Below, one piece after another: positions 11,845 through 23,984 of a stretch of 64,000 bases of DNA. The position numbers and the translations under genes are program-made. The stretch is from Eucommia ulmoides (taxonomy: Eukaryota > Streptophyta > Magnoliopsida > Garryales > Eucommiaceae). Where the stretch lies: the NCBI GenBank assembly GCA_016647705.1, contig CM028329.1:61645231-61709230 (forward strand). Direction: 5' to 3'. A model generated the notes under the pieces. The model was not told the DNA's origin. It did not search any database and was given only the letters and a program-made list of their open reading frames with translations. Position 1 is the stretch's first letter, and each line of letters begins with the position of its first letter.

Positions 11845-12330
11845 TGATAAGACCCATATTTGGGTATGTGTAAGCCCAAGGTGTCAAAAGTCAAAGAAGA
11901 AACAAGTCAGCTCAGAATTTCGGTCTTTATCTGTGTACGTTAGAATGAGTCTGAATTGACTGTAACAACACGTGAGTAATGAGAACCGTTACAGAGATTC
12001 TCCCATAATTACAGGGATAATGGCTATTATAAGTAACGACAGGGAGATACGAGCAACTGAATGATCTTTCCATTCATACGGTAACAGGCTGATCACCATA
12101 TAAAAAGGATAGAAGGTAACTAGTAAAGGGGTCTCTGAATGAAGTGTGCAAATTATTCTCACTATATCTAGATTAACTTATTCTCACGTCGGAGGTTATT
12201 TAACTGACACCACACCAGTGTCCCCATTAGAATTCACGATTTTGCAGGTCAAGAAGGAAGACGAAAGGTTTTTTTGGCACGTACAGAGTTTGACACGTGA
12301 TAGAGAATTTTTGGCAATATCAGCTTTAAA
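11845..12330 (+). mobile_element. LTR-like remnant of a Ty3-type retrotransposon
   Basis: The stretch contains an LTR-style promoter (CACCATATAAAAAGGATAG). Downstream lies TAACTTATTCTCACGTCGGA followed by GACACCACACCAG, a word order typical of plant Ty3 LTR leaders. It is a fossil: no internal coding region follows and neither end is sharply defined. Flanks 11286-11844 and 12331-13109 hold only AT-rich DNA. Confidence 0.45.
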
Positions 12331-13109
12331 GAAGTCGCAAGGTTTTAGATGAACTTTTAATTTTTCGAGAAAAATTTGTAACCTGTAACTTATAATTTTT
12401 TAGATGAACTTGTAACTTTTTTAAGACAAACTTGTAACTTGCACGCTATATCCAATATAGCTGCTGTATTGTAGAAGGGTCCTTATTTTAATTTTAAGTA
12501 CATTGACGAAAACAAAATAAATAACGAAAAATAATCAAAATCTTCTATTTTTTTTTTTTTTTTTCTCTCAATTAGGATAAATTCTGTTAGATTTTTAAGT
12601 TAATTCCATCTTCAATTTATTTATTGTCAAGAAAATTAACATATTTATTCTTCTCTCTCGATGTGAATTTAGTTATTCATCTAGAGAAATATTTTGCAAC
12701 ATTCAACCCAAGATTTGAAAGTAACGTATCTCAAGGCAGTCTTCTAAGATAAGAGTCGTTGTTTCAACAATAATACAAGGGAAATCCCTACCTAAGACAA
12801 TACTGATGTCAGTGTGGATACTCCTCAAGTCGACTTCTAGACCCGTAACTGAAGGAAATTTGCCTAAATTGCCCGCACAGGTGATCTGGAATTAGACAAC
12901 TAATTTCTCATTTTTTCTCTCGGTATTATGTTTGTAAAAAACTGTCATGGGTGGATTTTGTATTATTATTATTTTTTTAGTTGAATTTTACGGTAAAATA
13001 TGTCTAGATCAATTTATACATATCTCGACTAATCACTTTCTCGGCGCGATTTTAAGGGCGCATTCCTCCAATAATGTAATATTTTTGCAAGTATATATAT
13101 ATATACTAA

Positions 13110-13287
13110 CATGAGTTGGTATAAGCGGAAGGGGGTTTGGGTTCCCTAAACAATCATCCCGGGATCGAACCTTGAAGATTGTATATGGAAAGTGTTTTGT
13201 TGGGAGATGTTTCCGCTTCTGGTGCCTGACAGTATCTTGGGAGATTAGTCTCCGTCGACCGTGGTGTGCGGGTATCTTGGGAAATCG

Positions 13288-13317
<30 letters not shown>
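13110..13317 (+). mobile_element. tRNA-related SINE with a 30-nt poly(A) tail just upstream of the NAD kinase promoter
   Basis: CATGAGTTGGTATAAGCGGA (A-box like) is followed about 45 bp later by CCGGGATCGAACCTTGA (B-box like). About 120 bp of body follows, then an uninterrupted A-run at 13288-13317. (TA)n tracts flank both sides (13091-13105 and 13323-13346), which is a plausible target-site context. The 3' end lies about 100 bp upstream of the TATA box of the next gene. Confidence 0.6.
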
Positions 13318-13319
<2 letters not shown>

Positions 13320-13417
13320 AAAAATATATATATATATATATATATATGAGAGTTGACCACGGAGAACATGGTGTGATGTATGTACTGACATAATGAATCA
13401 CTAGGATATAATAGCGT

Positions 13418-13426
13418 GTATATATA
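13418..13426 (+). promoter_or_regulatory. TATA box of the NAD kinase gene
   Basis: GTATATATAGC lies about 190 bp upstream of the ATG at 13616. The intervening leader is pyrimidine-rich with a (CT)n tract at about 13585-13602, a common feature of plant 5' leaders. Confidence 0.5.
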
Positions 13427-13615
13427 GCTACTACTGCTTCTTCACCAGTTCCTTCTCTTCCATCTCTCCCACGCGTCTCCAAGGACCCACCTACGTATCC
13501 TCTCTCCTCTCCTCTCTCACACTGTTCTCAACTAACGTCTCCCTGCCATTTGCTTAACCTGTGAGACAATCCCTGCGCTGATTCCTCTCTCTCTCTCTCT
13601 CTATCTAGAACAGCC

Positions 13616-16600
13616 ATGGCCCCAAGCAAGTTCAATTCCAAGGTAAGAGCTCTCTCTCTCTACCCCTCTCTCTCTCTATATGCCATATGTATTCGTACGT
13701 AGAACAGCCGAGTTCAGCTTTAATGAGATTCTACGGTCGTTTAGTTCAAAATTTTCCTTTGGATTGTTCACACTTCGTTGAAATTAGGGTTTGACTCTAT
13801 TCCGATCTTTGTGGAGCTGTTTACTGTTCACTACTTCTGAATTATTGACTGTTTAGCTGCGAAATTGCTGCTGGTAGCAATTCAAATTTTGCTATTTGAT
13901 CGTTTATCGGACTGTTTGTGTATTAATGTCAGATTTGGTTGACATTGATTTTAGATTTTGGTTTATTTAATGCACTAGGGTGTAATAAAATGGAAAGATT
14001 TTGGTTTATTAATGAAGAACATTGATCATGAGTTTTGTTGGAGCTCCATTGATCATGGATCTTCAAGTCCCAAATGCAAATTTGAATCAAACTTTGGTCC
14101 TTTAAATATGTAAAAAACTTATTTTTGTCCTTAACTGTTGGGTTTATTCCACGTTGGATGGATATGGAAGGGGTTGGTGGTCAGATCATAAGTGTACTAG
14201 AAAACCTTACCTCATGAGCTAGTTTTTTGGGTTGAGAGAGGCCCAAGACTACCCTACACTGGTATTAGAGCCCAGGTTACAACAACTCTGGCCTAATAGT
14301 CACAAAGGGAAAGATTGGTCGAGGGTTAGCCGACCAAAGACCCGGCCGGTGTATGAGAGGGAGATTGTTGAGTTTATCCCATATTGAATTTGGAAGAGGC
14401 TGGTGGTCAGGTTATAAGTGTGAGAGAAAACCTCACTTCATGATACAACTTTTGGGGCTGAGAGAAATTCAAGATCACCTTACATTAATAGACATGGAAA
14501 AAGGATTATGTTGATATGGGGAATTGGTAAGTTATTTATGCCTTTGTGTTGCTTAAGGAAACAAAAACTATTCCGAGATCATACTGTATGTAGTTATACA
14601 ACCGACTAAGATGTTTCCTTTGAGCAGGTCAGTGCAGGTGTTTCGGGTCAGGAAAACGGCTTTATCGATTCATTCTCTCTTTCAAACACCGAGAAAGTGG
14701 TTGAAGAGCTCATTCAACAGCCTCTTCTACAGGGAAGCGATGAACATCTCATAGAGTTCTCAGAGGCAATGAGAAGTACAGTAACAGTTTTGAATCCTTG
14801 CATTTTTGTTCCAATGTTTAGTAGAACTGTTTTTGCTGCATTTAGACGTTAGTATCTTGCTATCTTACGTTGTTGTTTTTCAAACTCGTTTTGGCAGCTG
14901 TTGCGAAGGCGTTGAGAAGAGTTGCTGAGGGTAAGGCTTCTGCTCAAGCCGAGGCTGCTGAATGGAAGCGTAAATATGAACTGGAGAGAGCACGGAACCT
15001 TCCGTTGGAACACGAAGGTTTGTAAGAATCAATTGATTGTATCTTATTGAACGGATTCATCGAGTTTTCTTAGTTTCAATTAAATTTTCTGACATGAAAT
15101 TCAGAAGAGTTGTTTGAAGAGCACAACGATGATTTGAGTGAGGAGAAAGAGGAAAATGCGGAAGGTCAACCCGTGGTGATGGATGATGCTTCTGAGCAAT
15201 CCGAGAGGTGCTGTGGTAAGAACGGGATTTGCTCTCATAATGTTCTTCGGGATGGAGAGCCTGAATCAAATACAAGTTCTGCTCCAAATAAAGTTGTCCG
15301 AAAGGTAGTCTAAGGAATACAACCTAAGCTACTAAATTAATTTTCTTTCCTTTTTTATTTTTATTTTTTCATTTTCTATGGATCGTTTTTAACGTTATAC
15401 AGGCGTCATTCAAACTATCTTGGTATTGCAATGGTGCAAAAAGCGATCAACACAAACATGACATTGTCTCTTTCGAGAAGGGAAATATTACAACTGCAGA
15501 GCGCAGCAGCAAACAGGTAGCTTTTTCTTATTATTACATAGTCGCCGCTTTATTCTATGGGCATTGTCAAGAGGTTTCAACTTAAAACCATATGGTGTTA
15601 AGTGAAATAACTTCTTTTAGACTGCTTTGGGAAGCTTCACAAATTCGATGTGGGATTCTAACTCCCGCCTTCACGTGCAACCCTGCTTTGCACGTGATGC
15701 ATCACACAATAGAAAAAATACGACAAACATTCAAACAATCGAAGACAAATAAACGAGACTTCCCAAATTTAGCTCTGATACCATATTAGGAGGTTCCAAC
15801 TTAATTCCATATGGTGTTAAGTGGAGTAACTTCTTTCATATATAGACTACTTTGGGAGGCCTCAAATTCGATGTGGGATTCTAACAGGCACGATTACTTG
15901 ACCTTGTCCGAATTTTGTTTCAAACAATTTCACAGGTTCCTCCGTATTTCTATTCTATAAATCAAGGCATATTTTACATTTGAGACATTTATTACTATTG
16001 GATGGTTGAAGACATTTTCACCGTTAATTAATATTTTATTGAAAAAAATAAATAACAAACTCTCAACAAAATATATATTTTTATAATTAATATATTTGAA
16101 GAAACTATAGGATATTCAATATTAAGATATTGAATTAAAATTAGTGCATTTAGTCAGAGGGTATACACTAGTCGCTAATAGAAGATCGTTTTTTACATCA
16201 GATATCTTTGAAGTGGGAATCTTCCCCACAGACTGTTCTTATTTTGACGAAACCAAATTCAACTTCTGTTCGGATCCTATGTGCCGAAATGGTCAGGTAT
16301 GATTTTGAAAACATCATGAGATTTACTAGGTCTAATTTTGTTGTCAAACGGGGCTGAATCCTAGTATTGTACAAGGATGAATTTGTTTTGTTTGTTTTAT
16401 TATTCCCAGGTGGTTGAAAGAGCAGAAAAAGTTGAACATTTTTGTGGAACCGCGAGTAAGAACCGAGCTTCTAACAGAGTCGCCAAATTACAACTTTGTA
16501 CAAAGCTGGAAAGATGGTAATTAAATTGAGACTTCTTTCGGTCTGAAAAAATTTAAATCGTATCCATCTGTTAGTTATTTCTGTTGATCATCTCGGTTAA

Positions 16601-18692
16601 TTTACTGCCAAGATTTATGTCTAATTTATTTATTTATTTTTTAAAGATAAAGAAATGTTGCGCCTGCACACAAAAGTCGACCTTATAGTAACTCTTGGTG
16701 GCGATGGAACTGTCCTATGGGTATGTTGATCAAATTCGCGTTTTTTATTTTATTTTATTTTTTTAAAAAATAAGAAAAGAAAAATCTAGATTTTTTTTTT
16801 TGGAATGATTATAATTCATATATATATATACACACACACACTTGTAATTATTATTATTTTTTTCACCTTTCTTTCAATTGCAGGCGGCATCAATGTTCAA
16901 AGGACCTGTTCCTCCTGTTGTCCCATTTTCTTTAGGTTCTCTGGGTTTTATGACCCCATTCCGTATCCTTCTCTGATTTGACATTTTAAATTGTTGAATT
17001 TGAATATATACACACACACACATATATAGCAAATTCTCTTTACGATAAACGAGACAAGTAGATTTGCCTTCAATTTGGTAGGTTAGTTATTGCTTCCTAT
17101 AACTATAACATTACTGTCTTTATAAAGTGATTGTCTTAATTGATTTCCATGGATTTAGGATATATTTTACATTTGAGATATTTTCACCCATTCCATGGTT
17201 GGAAATATTTTCAACCGTTGTTTGAACCGATTATCGTTCCAGATTAATTTATTGAATTAAAATCTATATAGTCTTATTCTATTAATATTTAGTCATGACA
17301 TATTTTACATTTGAGACTTTTTTTTTTTTTTTTATCATTGGATGGTTCGTGGAAATCGTTGATTTAGATTTAGACATTTTTTACTGTAGTATGCACATTA
17401 AAGTGTATATACACGCACACATACATACATGTACATATACATATACACATGTATGTATCTGGTTCAGTTGGGATCTTTAACACTTTTCAGACAGCGAACA
17501 CTACAGGGAATGTCTGAATTCAATCTTCCGTGGTCCGATCAGCATCACGCTGAGGCACCGACTGCAGTGCCATGTCATTCGGGAGGCAGCTAAGAACGAA
17601 TACGAGACCGAAGAACCGGTGCTCGTTTTAAATGAGGTTACGATCGATCGTGGGATTTCGTCATTCCTTACAAATCTGGAATGTTATTGCGACAACTCGT
17701 TTGTCACCTGTGTACAAGGTGATGGTCTGATCTTGTCCACAACTTCTGGAAGCACTGCTTATTCTCTTGCTGCCGGAGGCTCAATGGTCCATCCACAGGT
17801 ATATATAATAGTGCCCTGTTTGATTAGTGGTTTTTCTGTTCCTGAGATCAGAAAAAAAATATCTGTTTAATTCCAATTTTTTGTAACAATTTCATGGAGT
17901 AGAATAGGATTTTTCCCAGATTTCTGTTTCTGCTTCATTTCTGAGAACAAAAACATATATTTGAGAACAGAAACGCTAAACAAAGGCACATCTTTTATTC
18001 GTTTTTGTTCTGCCTTAACTAGGGGCCATTCGTTTAGTTTTTCTGTTCCCAGAAATTTTGGAACAGAAAAGAACTGTTTTTGTTCTGATCTTAGATTTTA
18101 AAATGAATGTCAGGGACAAGATAAAATAGTTCCTGTTAAGAGTAATTGAGAGAATATAGGTACCGATATATGGAAGCCTACAAAATACAAACATATACAA
18201 TGGTACCATATTACATATATTAACTGCGCCCACTTTGGGAACAAAAAGAAAGAACAGAAATTTGGGAACAGAAACACTAAACAACGCCACCCAGGGGATC
18301 ACCTGCTATGCTCATGATCTTTGTCCTGAAATTGTACAAAAAAATAGTATCTTTGTTCATCGATATTTTGGTCTGAGTTTCAGGTTCCGGGCATACTTTT
18401 TACACCGATTTGCCCTCACTCATTGTCCTTCCGGCCGCTAATATTGCCGGAACACGTCACGATTCGAGTTCAAGCACCTTTCAACAGCCGCAGTCACGCC
18501 TGGGTATCCTTTGACGGCAAGGACCGGAAACAGCTAGCACCCGGAGATGCCCTCGTCTGCAGCATGGCCCCTTGGCCGGTTCCGACAGCTTGCCAGGTGG
18601 ATTCCACCGGCGATTTCTTGCGCAGCATCCACGACGGCTTGCACTGGAATTTGAGAAAAACCCAGTCCTTCGATGGCCCTCGTGATACATGA
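13616..18692 (+). CDS. NADK1: NAD kinase, NADK1-type (cytosolic)
   Basis: Exons: 13616-13642, 14628-14775, 14898-15017, 15105-15304, 15403-15516, 16202-16296, 16410-16516, 16647-16720, 16884-16962, 17491-17798, 18384-18692. All joins are GT-AG and in phase, giving 526 aa (Arabidopsis NADK1 is about 524). The enzyme phosphorylates NAD(H) to NADP(H) using ATP. Visible motifs: a plant-type N-terminal helix ([20 protein letters not shown]), GGDGT at about 288-292, [18 protein letters not shown], the [14 protein letters not shown] loop, and the C terminus [13 protein letters not shown] shared with Arabidopsis NADK1. No chloroplast transit peptide or calmodulin-binding extension is apparent, so NADK2 is excluded. 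A polyadenylation-like AATAAA lies at 18732. No defect is seen. Introns 1, 5 and 10 carry transposons. Confidence 0.94.
14136..14484 (+). mobile_element. TRIM element (miniature LTR element) in NAD kinase intron 1
   Basis: Two direct repeats of about 120 bp (14136-14258 and 14366-14484) start TGTTG-GTTTAT and end near TACA. Immediately after the first is TGGTATTAGAGC, the initiator-methionine tRNA primer site typical of TRIMs. A purine tract (GAGAGGGAGA) precedes the second. The internal region is only about 107 bp and non-coding. Flanking TTAAC/TTAAT may be an aged target duplication. It is a fossil in sense orientation; LTR divergence suggests it is old. Confidence 0.75.
15570..15886 (-). 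mobile_element. Second TRIM element, antisense, in NAD kinase intron 5
   Basis: On the minus strand, direct repeats of about 95-100 bp (15886-15788 and about 15662-15570) begin TGTTAGAATCCCACATCGAA, a classic plant TRIM LTR start. The primer site TGGTATCAGAGC follows the upstream LTR at about 15785-15772. Internal DNA is about 125 bp and has no coding capacity. It is a fossil of a different TRIM family from the one in intron 1. Confidence 0.75.
17811..17990. mobile_element. MITE A in NAD kinase intron 10
   Basis: The left tip GTGCCCTGTTTGATTAGTGG faces the right tip AACGCTAAACAAAGGCACA as an inverted repeat. The interior is rich in TTTCTGTTCC and GAGAACAGAAAC words. It belongs to the same sequence family as MITE B next door and as the large array at 37-43 kb. 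Confidence 0.6.
18022..18292. mobile_element. MITE B in NAD kinase intron 10
   Basis: The left end GGGGCCATTCGTTTAGTTTT then TCTGTTCCCAGAAATTT pairs with the right end AAATTTGGGAACAGAAACAC then TAAACAACGCCACCC, about 45 bp of imperfect inverted repeat. It starts 31 bp after MITE A. No coding potential. Confidence 0.65.
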
Positions 18693-19224
18693 TTTTTTAA
18701 TTTTTTTTTTTTTTTTTAAAATTTATGATGAAATAAACCTAGTTGTTTAGGGCAGTGTTTGGTTGTAATAACTTGAAAATCAAGTTTTTTTTTTCTCTGC
18801 CCTTAAAATTTGTGGTTGGTGTAATATCGTAATTGGCTGTAGATAGAAAGATGATAAGATGGTGTGTTTGTATTAGGAACGCCAGACCTGTGAGAGTAAT
18901 AATAGAAAAGTATACTTCTCTCTCTAGATAGTTTGTCATCGACGTGTGATTTTCGATTAAGACATTTTTTTAACAACGATTCAGACTTTTTATCCACTTT
19001 ATACACTTTGTTTTGTTCACTACTTAAGCTAATCGTTTGTTTTCTCAAGCAAGCTCCTACTGTTGAAGAGACTGAATGGAGACTGACAGACTGATTGTTT
19101 GGTTGCGGATCCTACTGTTTAACTCAAATTTGACTCACACTTTTGTCAAACTCCCTTGTCCCTTAATCAACATTCTTCAGATGAATCGTTGTTAGGAAAA
19201 AAAAATAGGGATAATAGGTGGGAG

Positions 19225-19985
19225 TTTCTATATTTAGGCTCTAATTGGTCAAAATTCTTAGAGGCGTTAATTTTTTTTTATTTAGTCCCATATATTTTAA
19301 AAAGGTAGAAGTCTTGCACATATATTTGTCACGCGTCAGTTACATGTAACTATTTTCTGTGTAATATTACTGTATTAGTTGCAAGTAATAATATATATAT
19401 TTTTTTTATTTTTTTTTTAAGTGTAACAATTTTGTGTGTAAAAAATTTGTTTAATGTCACAAAATATATATAATTAGTTAAAGGTAATTAATTATATATA
19501 ATTTTTTAGTTATGCTTCTGATATGTAATTAAAAAACTTGATATTTTTCAGTTATATGTGCCAATAATGTGTAATTTTTTAGTTATCTCTAATATGTAAC
19601 CAAAAAGTTTGATTTTTTCAGTTACATGTCTCTGATATGTAATTAAAAAATTTGATATTTTTTCACGTCACAAAATATTATACATATATATGTAATTGTA
19701 ACATGTAACTAAAGTACATGTAACCAAAAATACCTAAATATGTGTGAAAAATAACAATTATGAAATTGTAACTAACATTAGTTACATGTAACAGAATTCA
19801 CTATAAAAATCCAATGTACTCACTAAGGGTTCCCTATAATTCTTACAATTTTTCTACAATTACTGTAATGTGGGACTAAAACACAACTGAAATCTAATTT
19901 AAAGAATTAAATCAAAACCTAATAATACAAAAAGACTTTTCATCAATTAGACTTTAAAAATGAGACTTTTCACCAATTTTCCCAA
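19225..19985. repeat. AT-rich interspersed repeat with TTACATGTAACT words, copy 2
   Basis: The word order matches 8455-9125: GTTACATGTAACTATTT near the start, many TGTGTAA / ATATGTAATTAA words, TACTCACTAAGGGTTCCCTA, and GGGACTAAAACACAACTGAA near the end. The flanking 18740-19224 and 19986-20614 are AT-rich and show no gene. 18693-18737 holds the NAD kinase 3' end. Confidence 0.35.
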
Positions 19986-20614
19986 AAAAATATTTCGTGA
20001 TGATAAAAATATCTTCAGTAAAAAGTCACGTGCTGAACGTGGTCTATTTTCCATCCAAAATCATTGAACAACGTTCTAATTTTGCAAAATTGAAACAAAT
20101 ATAAAATTTAATTGACCAAATGTATAATTCGGCAAATATCAGAATCTACATAGACGACCACCCCATACTTTAGGGATCAAAATATAATTCTCCCTATCTT
20201 AGTTTATTAATCAAGACCTAAATGATTTTTTTTTTTTTAAAAAATTGAATTAACCGGGTCAACCCTATATATTTGGTTACCCATTTTTTTAATCCAACAT
20301 TAACATTTTTAATTTTGCCTGATTGAACCAATTATAAAACTTTAGGGGTACTAAACGTGCAATTTATCAAACTTCAGGGTCCATATAGACACTCACCCCA
20401 TACTTTAGGGACCAAAAATGTAATTTTTCGCTATACGATGGGTCAACACCAATAAACAGCAAGGGACGGCTGGCTTTGGTCAATAAAATATTATTTGTCA
20501 GGTTTGAAAAATTCGTGGGCCGTCGATTTTGAATCTGTATTAATCAAGCAAGCCTCTGTATATTGTTAATATTATATTGGATGCTGAGGTGTAAGTTTTG
20601 AATATATATATATA

Positions 20615-20800
20615 TTTTTTTTTTATACCCACGAGTATCCTAAGGCTCACACAGGGTGTGAGACTAATCTTATTTGAGGTGCGTAGCTGCCGCTCTCAAT
20701 AAGTGCTTTTCCACATGCTTCAATCACTGGCCGTATAAAAGTCCCTCAACTGCTTTAACTCAAGCGGGTCTTACTATTTGAGCTACACTATGTTGGTATG
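20615..20800 (-). mobile_element. SINE-like element on the minus strand
   Basis: Read on the minus strand, it starts near CATAGTGTAGCTCAAATAGT, an A-box-like pattern, then AAGACCCGCTTGAG. It ends GGTATAAAAAAAAAATATAT, an A-rich tail. The B-box is not convincing, so the assignment is tentative. Confidence 0.35.
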
Positions 20801-21079
20801 TATAGATGTTTCATCTTAATTCATGATTTATTAATTATGGGAAAATTATATTTTTGGTCCCTAAAGTATAGGGTGAGTGTGCCAAATTGCACATTTAATC
20901 TCTCGAGTTTCGTGTTTGTTTTAATTTCAGAAAATAAAAAACGTGGTTGATGATTTTGGATGAAAAATGTGTTGTGCTTAGCACACGGGTTTCGAATGGG
21001 AGTATTCTCGTCATTTTATCACTCCATTAAATCTAATACATTTTCTAGTTTAATGTATATGTAGACGCTCAGTATGGGA

Positions 21080-21590
21080 ATATTATATTTACGGTTCCTA
21101 AAGTATAGTGGGGGTGTCGATGTAGATCTTGAAATATATCAAATTGCACATTTAAACTCTCGAGTCCATATTTATTTCAATCTCCTAAAATTAAAAACGT
21201 TGTCGACGATTCAAAATGAAAATGTGTTATCTCAGCATGCGACCTTCAAATATGGACAATTTCGTCATTTTATCATTTCACTAAACCGAATACATTTTTT
21301 CCCTAACTACGATTCGAGTCTCTCTCTCTCTCTTATTCTTCAGGCGAATCGTTGTTTAGGAAATGTTAAGGGAAAACGTTTAGGTTTAGGGGAATGATGA
21401 AATGATAAAAATATTTCAAGTAGAAAGCCACATGCTGAGCGTAACCTATTTTACATATTTTCTATCCAAAATCATTAACGTCGTTTTAAATTTTGCGGGA
21501 TCGAAACAAATGTGAAACCTGAGGGACTAAATGAACGATTAGATAAATCTGAGGCTCGATATGGACATCTATAATTTTCCTATTAATTAT
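21080..21590. mobile_element. Long foldback element (about 230-bp arms)
   Basis: The left arm (21080-21310: TTTAAACTCTCGAGTCCATA, AAAATTAAAAACGTTGTCGA, CATTTTATCATTTCACTAAA) is the inverted counterpart of the right arm (21350-21590: AATGATGAAATGATAAAAAT, CATTAACGTCGTTTTAAATT, GTGAAACCTGAGGGACTAAA). The loop contains a CTCTCTCTCTC tract. Half-copies of the family lie at about 20840-21050 and 19990-20180. No coding region. Confidence 0.65.
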
Positions 21591-21775
21591 CCTTAAAAAC
21601 AATTAATAAAACTCCAAATTATATTGACCTGGACAAGCAAATTATAGGATGCATCTCAAATAATGATAATTAATTTTGGACAAAACAATAATAAAAACAA
21701 GGGAAGTGGCAGACTAATTCAATTAAATTAAAATAACATTAATTATTACAAGTCAATTATATATATATATATATA

Positions 21776-23852
21776 CTAGCATATAACCCGTGCCCGAAGG
21801 CACGGACGGAAATAAATAACCTAATATTTAGGCAATTAAGCAAAAAAATCAACAGACTCATCACTAAAATATCATTAAAGAATGTACTGCAAGTACCCAC
21901 AACCACAAACATCAACAAAAGTAATGAATTTTAATTGTTAACATGTGTTGTTAAAATATCTCTCAATAAAGCTGTGTCTGAAACAAATAACAATAATTTA
22001 ATTACCTCATAATATCCCAACCTGAAGGCATGAGCGTAAAAAAGAAAATCGAACCTAAAAATATTGATATAATTTTCTCTATTTGTACAACATTCTACAC
22101 CTATTTTTTTAAAAACATCAACAATAATTAAAATTTAAATATCATCACCAACAAACCTATAATCGCGAGATAGAAAAGAGAGAGAGATGTACCTGCGAGG
22201 AGCGGTGATTTCTATATAATAGTTAGATAACAAAAATTAAAGCAATTATGGTAAAATAGGAAAGAAAATGATAATTAAGAGCAATTGGGATGATTTTTGC
22301 GAAAATGATAATTAAGAGCAATTAAAACAATTATGGTAAAATAGGAAAAATAAATAAATTATAGCAATTATGGTAAAATAGGAAAAAAAATAAAATTGAA
22401 TGTTTAAAAAATATTTTCTTTAAAGCCAAAATGTCCAAATATATTTAACCTTATTTTCTTTTCGGTAAACCCAATTTCCTTTCATGGTTATTAATTAATG
22501 TTGCCAAAATGTTCTACTCAGTATTTGTTTGTCCTAATCAGCAAATTTGTTTGTCTTAATCATATTTTTGTTTATCTTAGTCATAAATTTGTCATAATCA
22601 ACAAAAACCGTCATATTTTATATAATAGATAGATAAAAAAAATTAAAACAATTATGGTAAGATAGAAAAAAAATTGATAATTAAGAGCAATTGGGATGAT
22701 TTTTGCCAAAATGATAATTAAGAACAATTAAAACAATTGATAATTAAGAGCAATTAAAGCAATTATGGTAAAATCGGAAAAAAAATTATAGCAATTATGG
22801 TAAAATAAGAAAAAAAATAAAATTGAATGTTTAGGGAATGTTTAAAAAATATTTTCTTTAAAGCCAAAATGTCTAAATATATTTAACCTTATTTTCTTTT
22901 CGACAAACCCAATTTTCTTTCATGGTTCTTAATTAATGTCGTCAAAATATTCTAATCAGCATTTGTTTGTCCTAGTCAGTAAATTTGTTTGTCCTAATCA
23001 TATTTTTGTTTGTTTTACTCATAAGTTTGTCATAATCAGCAAAAACCGCCATATTTTATATAATAGATAGATAAAAGAAAATTAAAGCAATTATGGTAAA
23101 ATAGGAAATAAATTGATAATTAAGAGCAATTTGGGATGATTTTTGCCAAAATGATAATTAAGAACAATTAAACAATTGATAATTAAGAGCAATTAAAGCA
23201 ATTATGGTAAAATCGGAAAAACAATTATAGCAATTATGGTAAAATAAGAAAAAAAATAAAATTGAATGTTTAAAAAATATTTTCTTTAAAGCCAAAATGT
23301 CTAAATATATTTAATCTTATTTTCTTTTCGACAAACCCAATTTCCTTTTATGGTCCTTAATTAATATCGCCAAAATGTTCTAGTCAGCATTTTTTTATCC
23401 TAGTCAGTAAATTTGTTTGTCCTAATCATATTTTTGTTTATCTTAATCATAAGTTTGTCATAGTCAGCAAAAACTGCCATGTTTTATATAATAGATAGAT
23501 AAAAAACAAATTAAAGCAATTATGGTAAAATATGAAAGAAATTGATAATTAAGAGCAATTTGGGATGATTTTTGCCAAAATGATAATTAAGAGCAATTAA
23601 AACAATTATGGTAAAATAGGAAAAAAAATAAAATTGAATGTTTAGGGAATGTTTAAAAAGCTAAAATATTCAAATATATTTAATCTTATTTCCTTTTCGG
23701 CAAACCCAATTTCCTTTCATGATCCTTAATTAATGTCGCCAAAATGTCCTAGTTAGCATTTGTTTATCTTAGTCAGCAAATTTATTTGTCCTAATCATAT
23801 TTTTATTTGTCCTAATCATAAATTTGTTCTAGTCAGTAAAAACCGTCATATT

Positions 23853-23888
<36 letters not shown>

Positions 23889-23890
23889 GA
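21776..23890 (-). mobile_element. Non-autonomous Helitron with tandem internal units
   Basis: On the minus strand the 3' terminus is a hairpin (CCGTGCC-TTCG-GGCACGG) followed by GTTATATGCTAG, the canonical Helitron CTAG end at 21776-21779. It is almost identical to the end of the large Helitron at 29612. Upstream are tandem units starting near 22212, 22618, 23056 and 23485. Each opens with TATCTATCTATTATATAAAA on the minus strand, resembling a Helitron 5' end. The outermost boundary near 23890 is blurred by a (TA)n tract. No Rep or helicase coding. Confidence 0.65.
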
Positions 23891-23984
23891 GAGAGATTGA
23901 TCTAGATAGAGGGAGATTGAAATTCAGTGAAGTTATTGCTTGGTGGTGTTTTATTTATTTTAAGTGCAGTTGAAAATACTATTA

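Noticed and set aside
13033-13482. 149-aa minus-strand open frame with a long Phe run
   Set aside because: The Phe run is the SINE poly(A) tail read antisense and the frame spans the NAD kinase promoter. No domain is visible.
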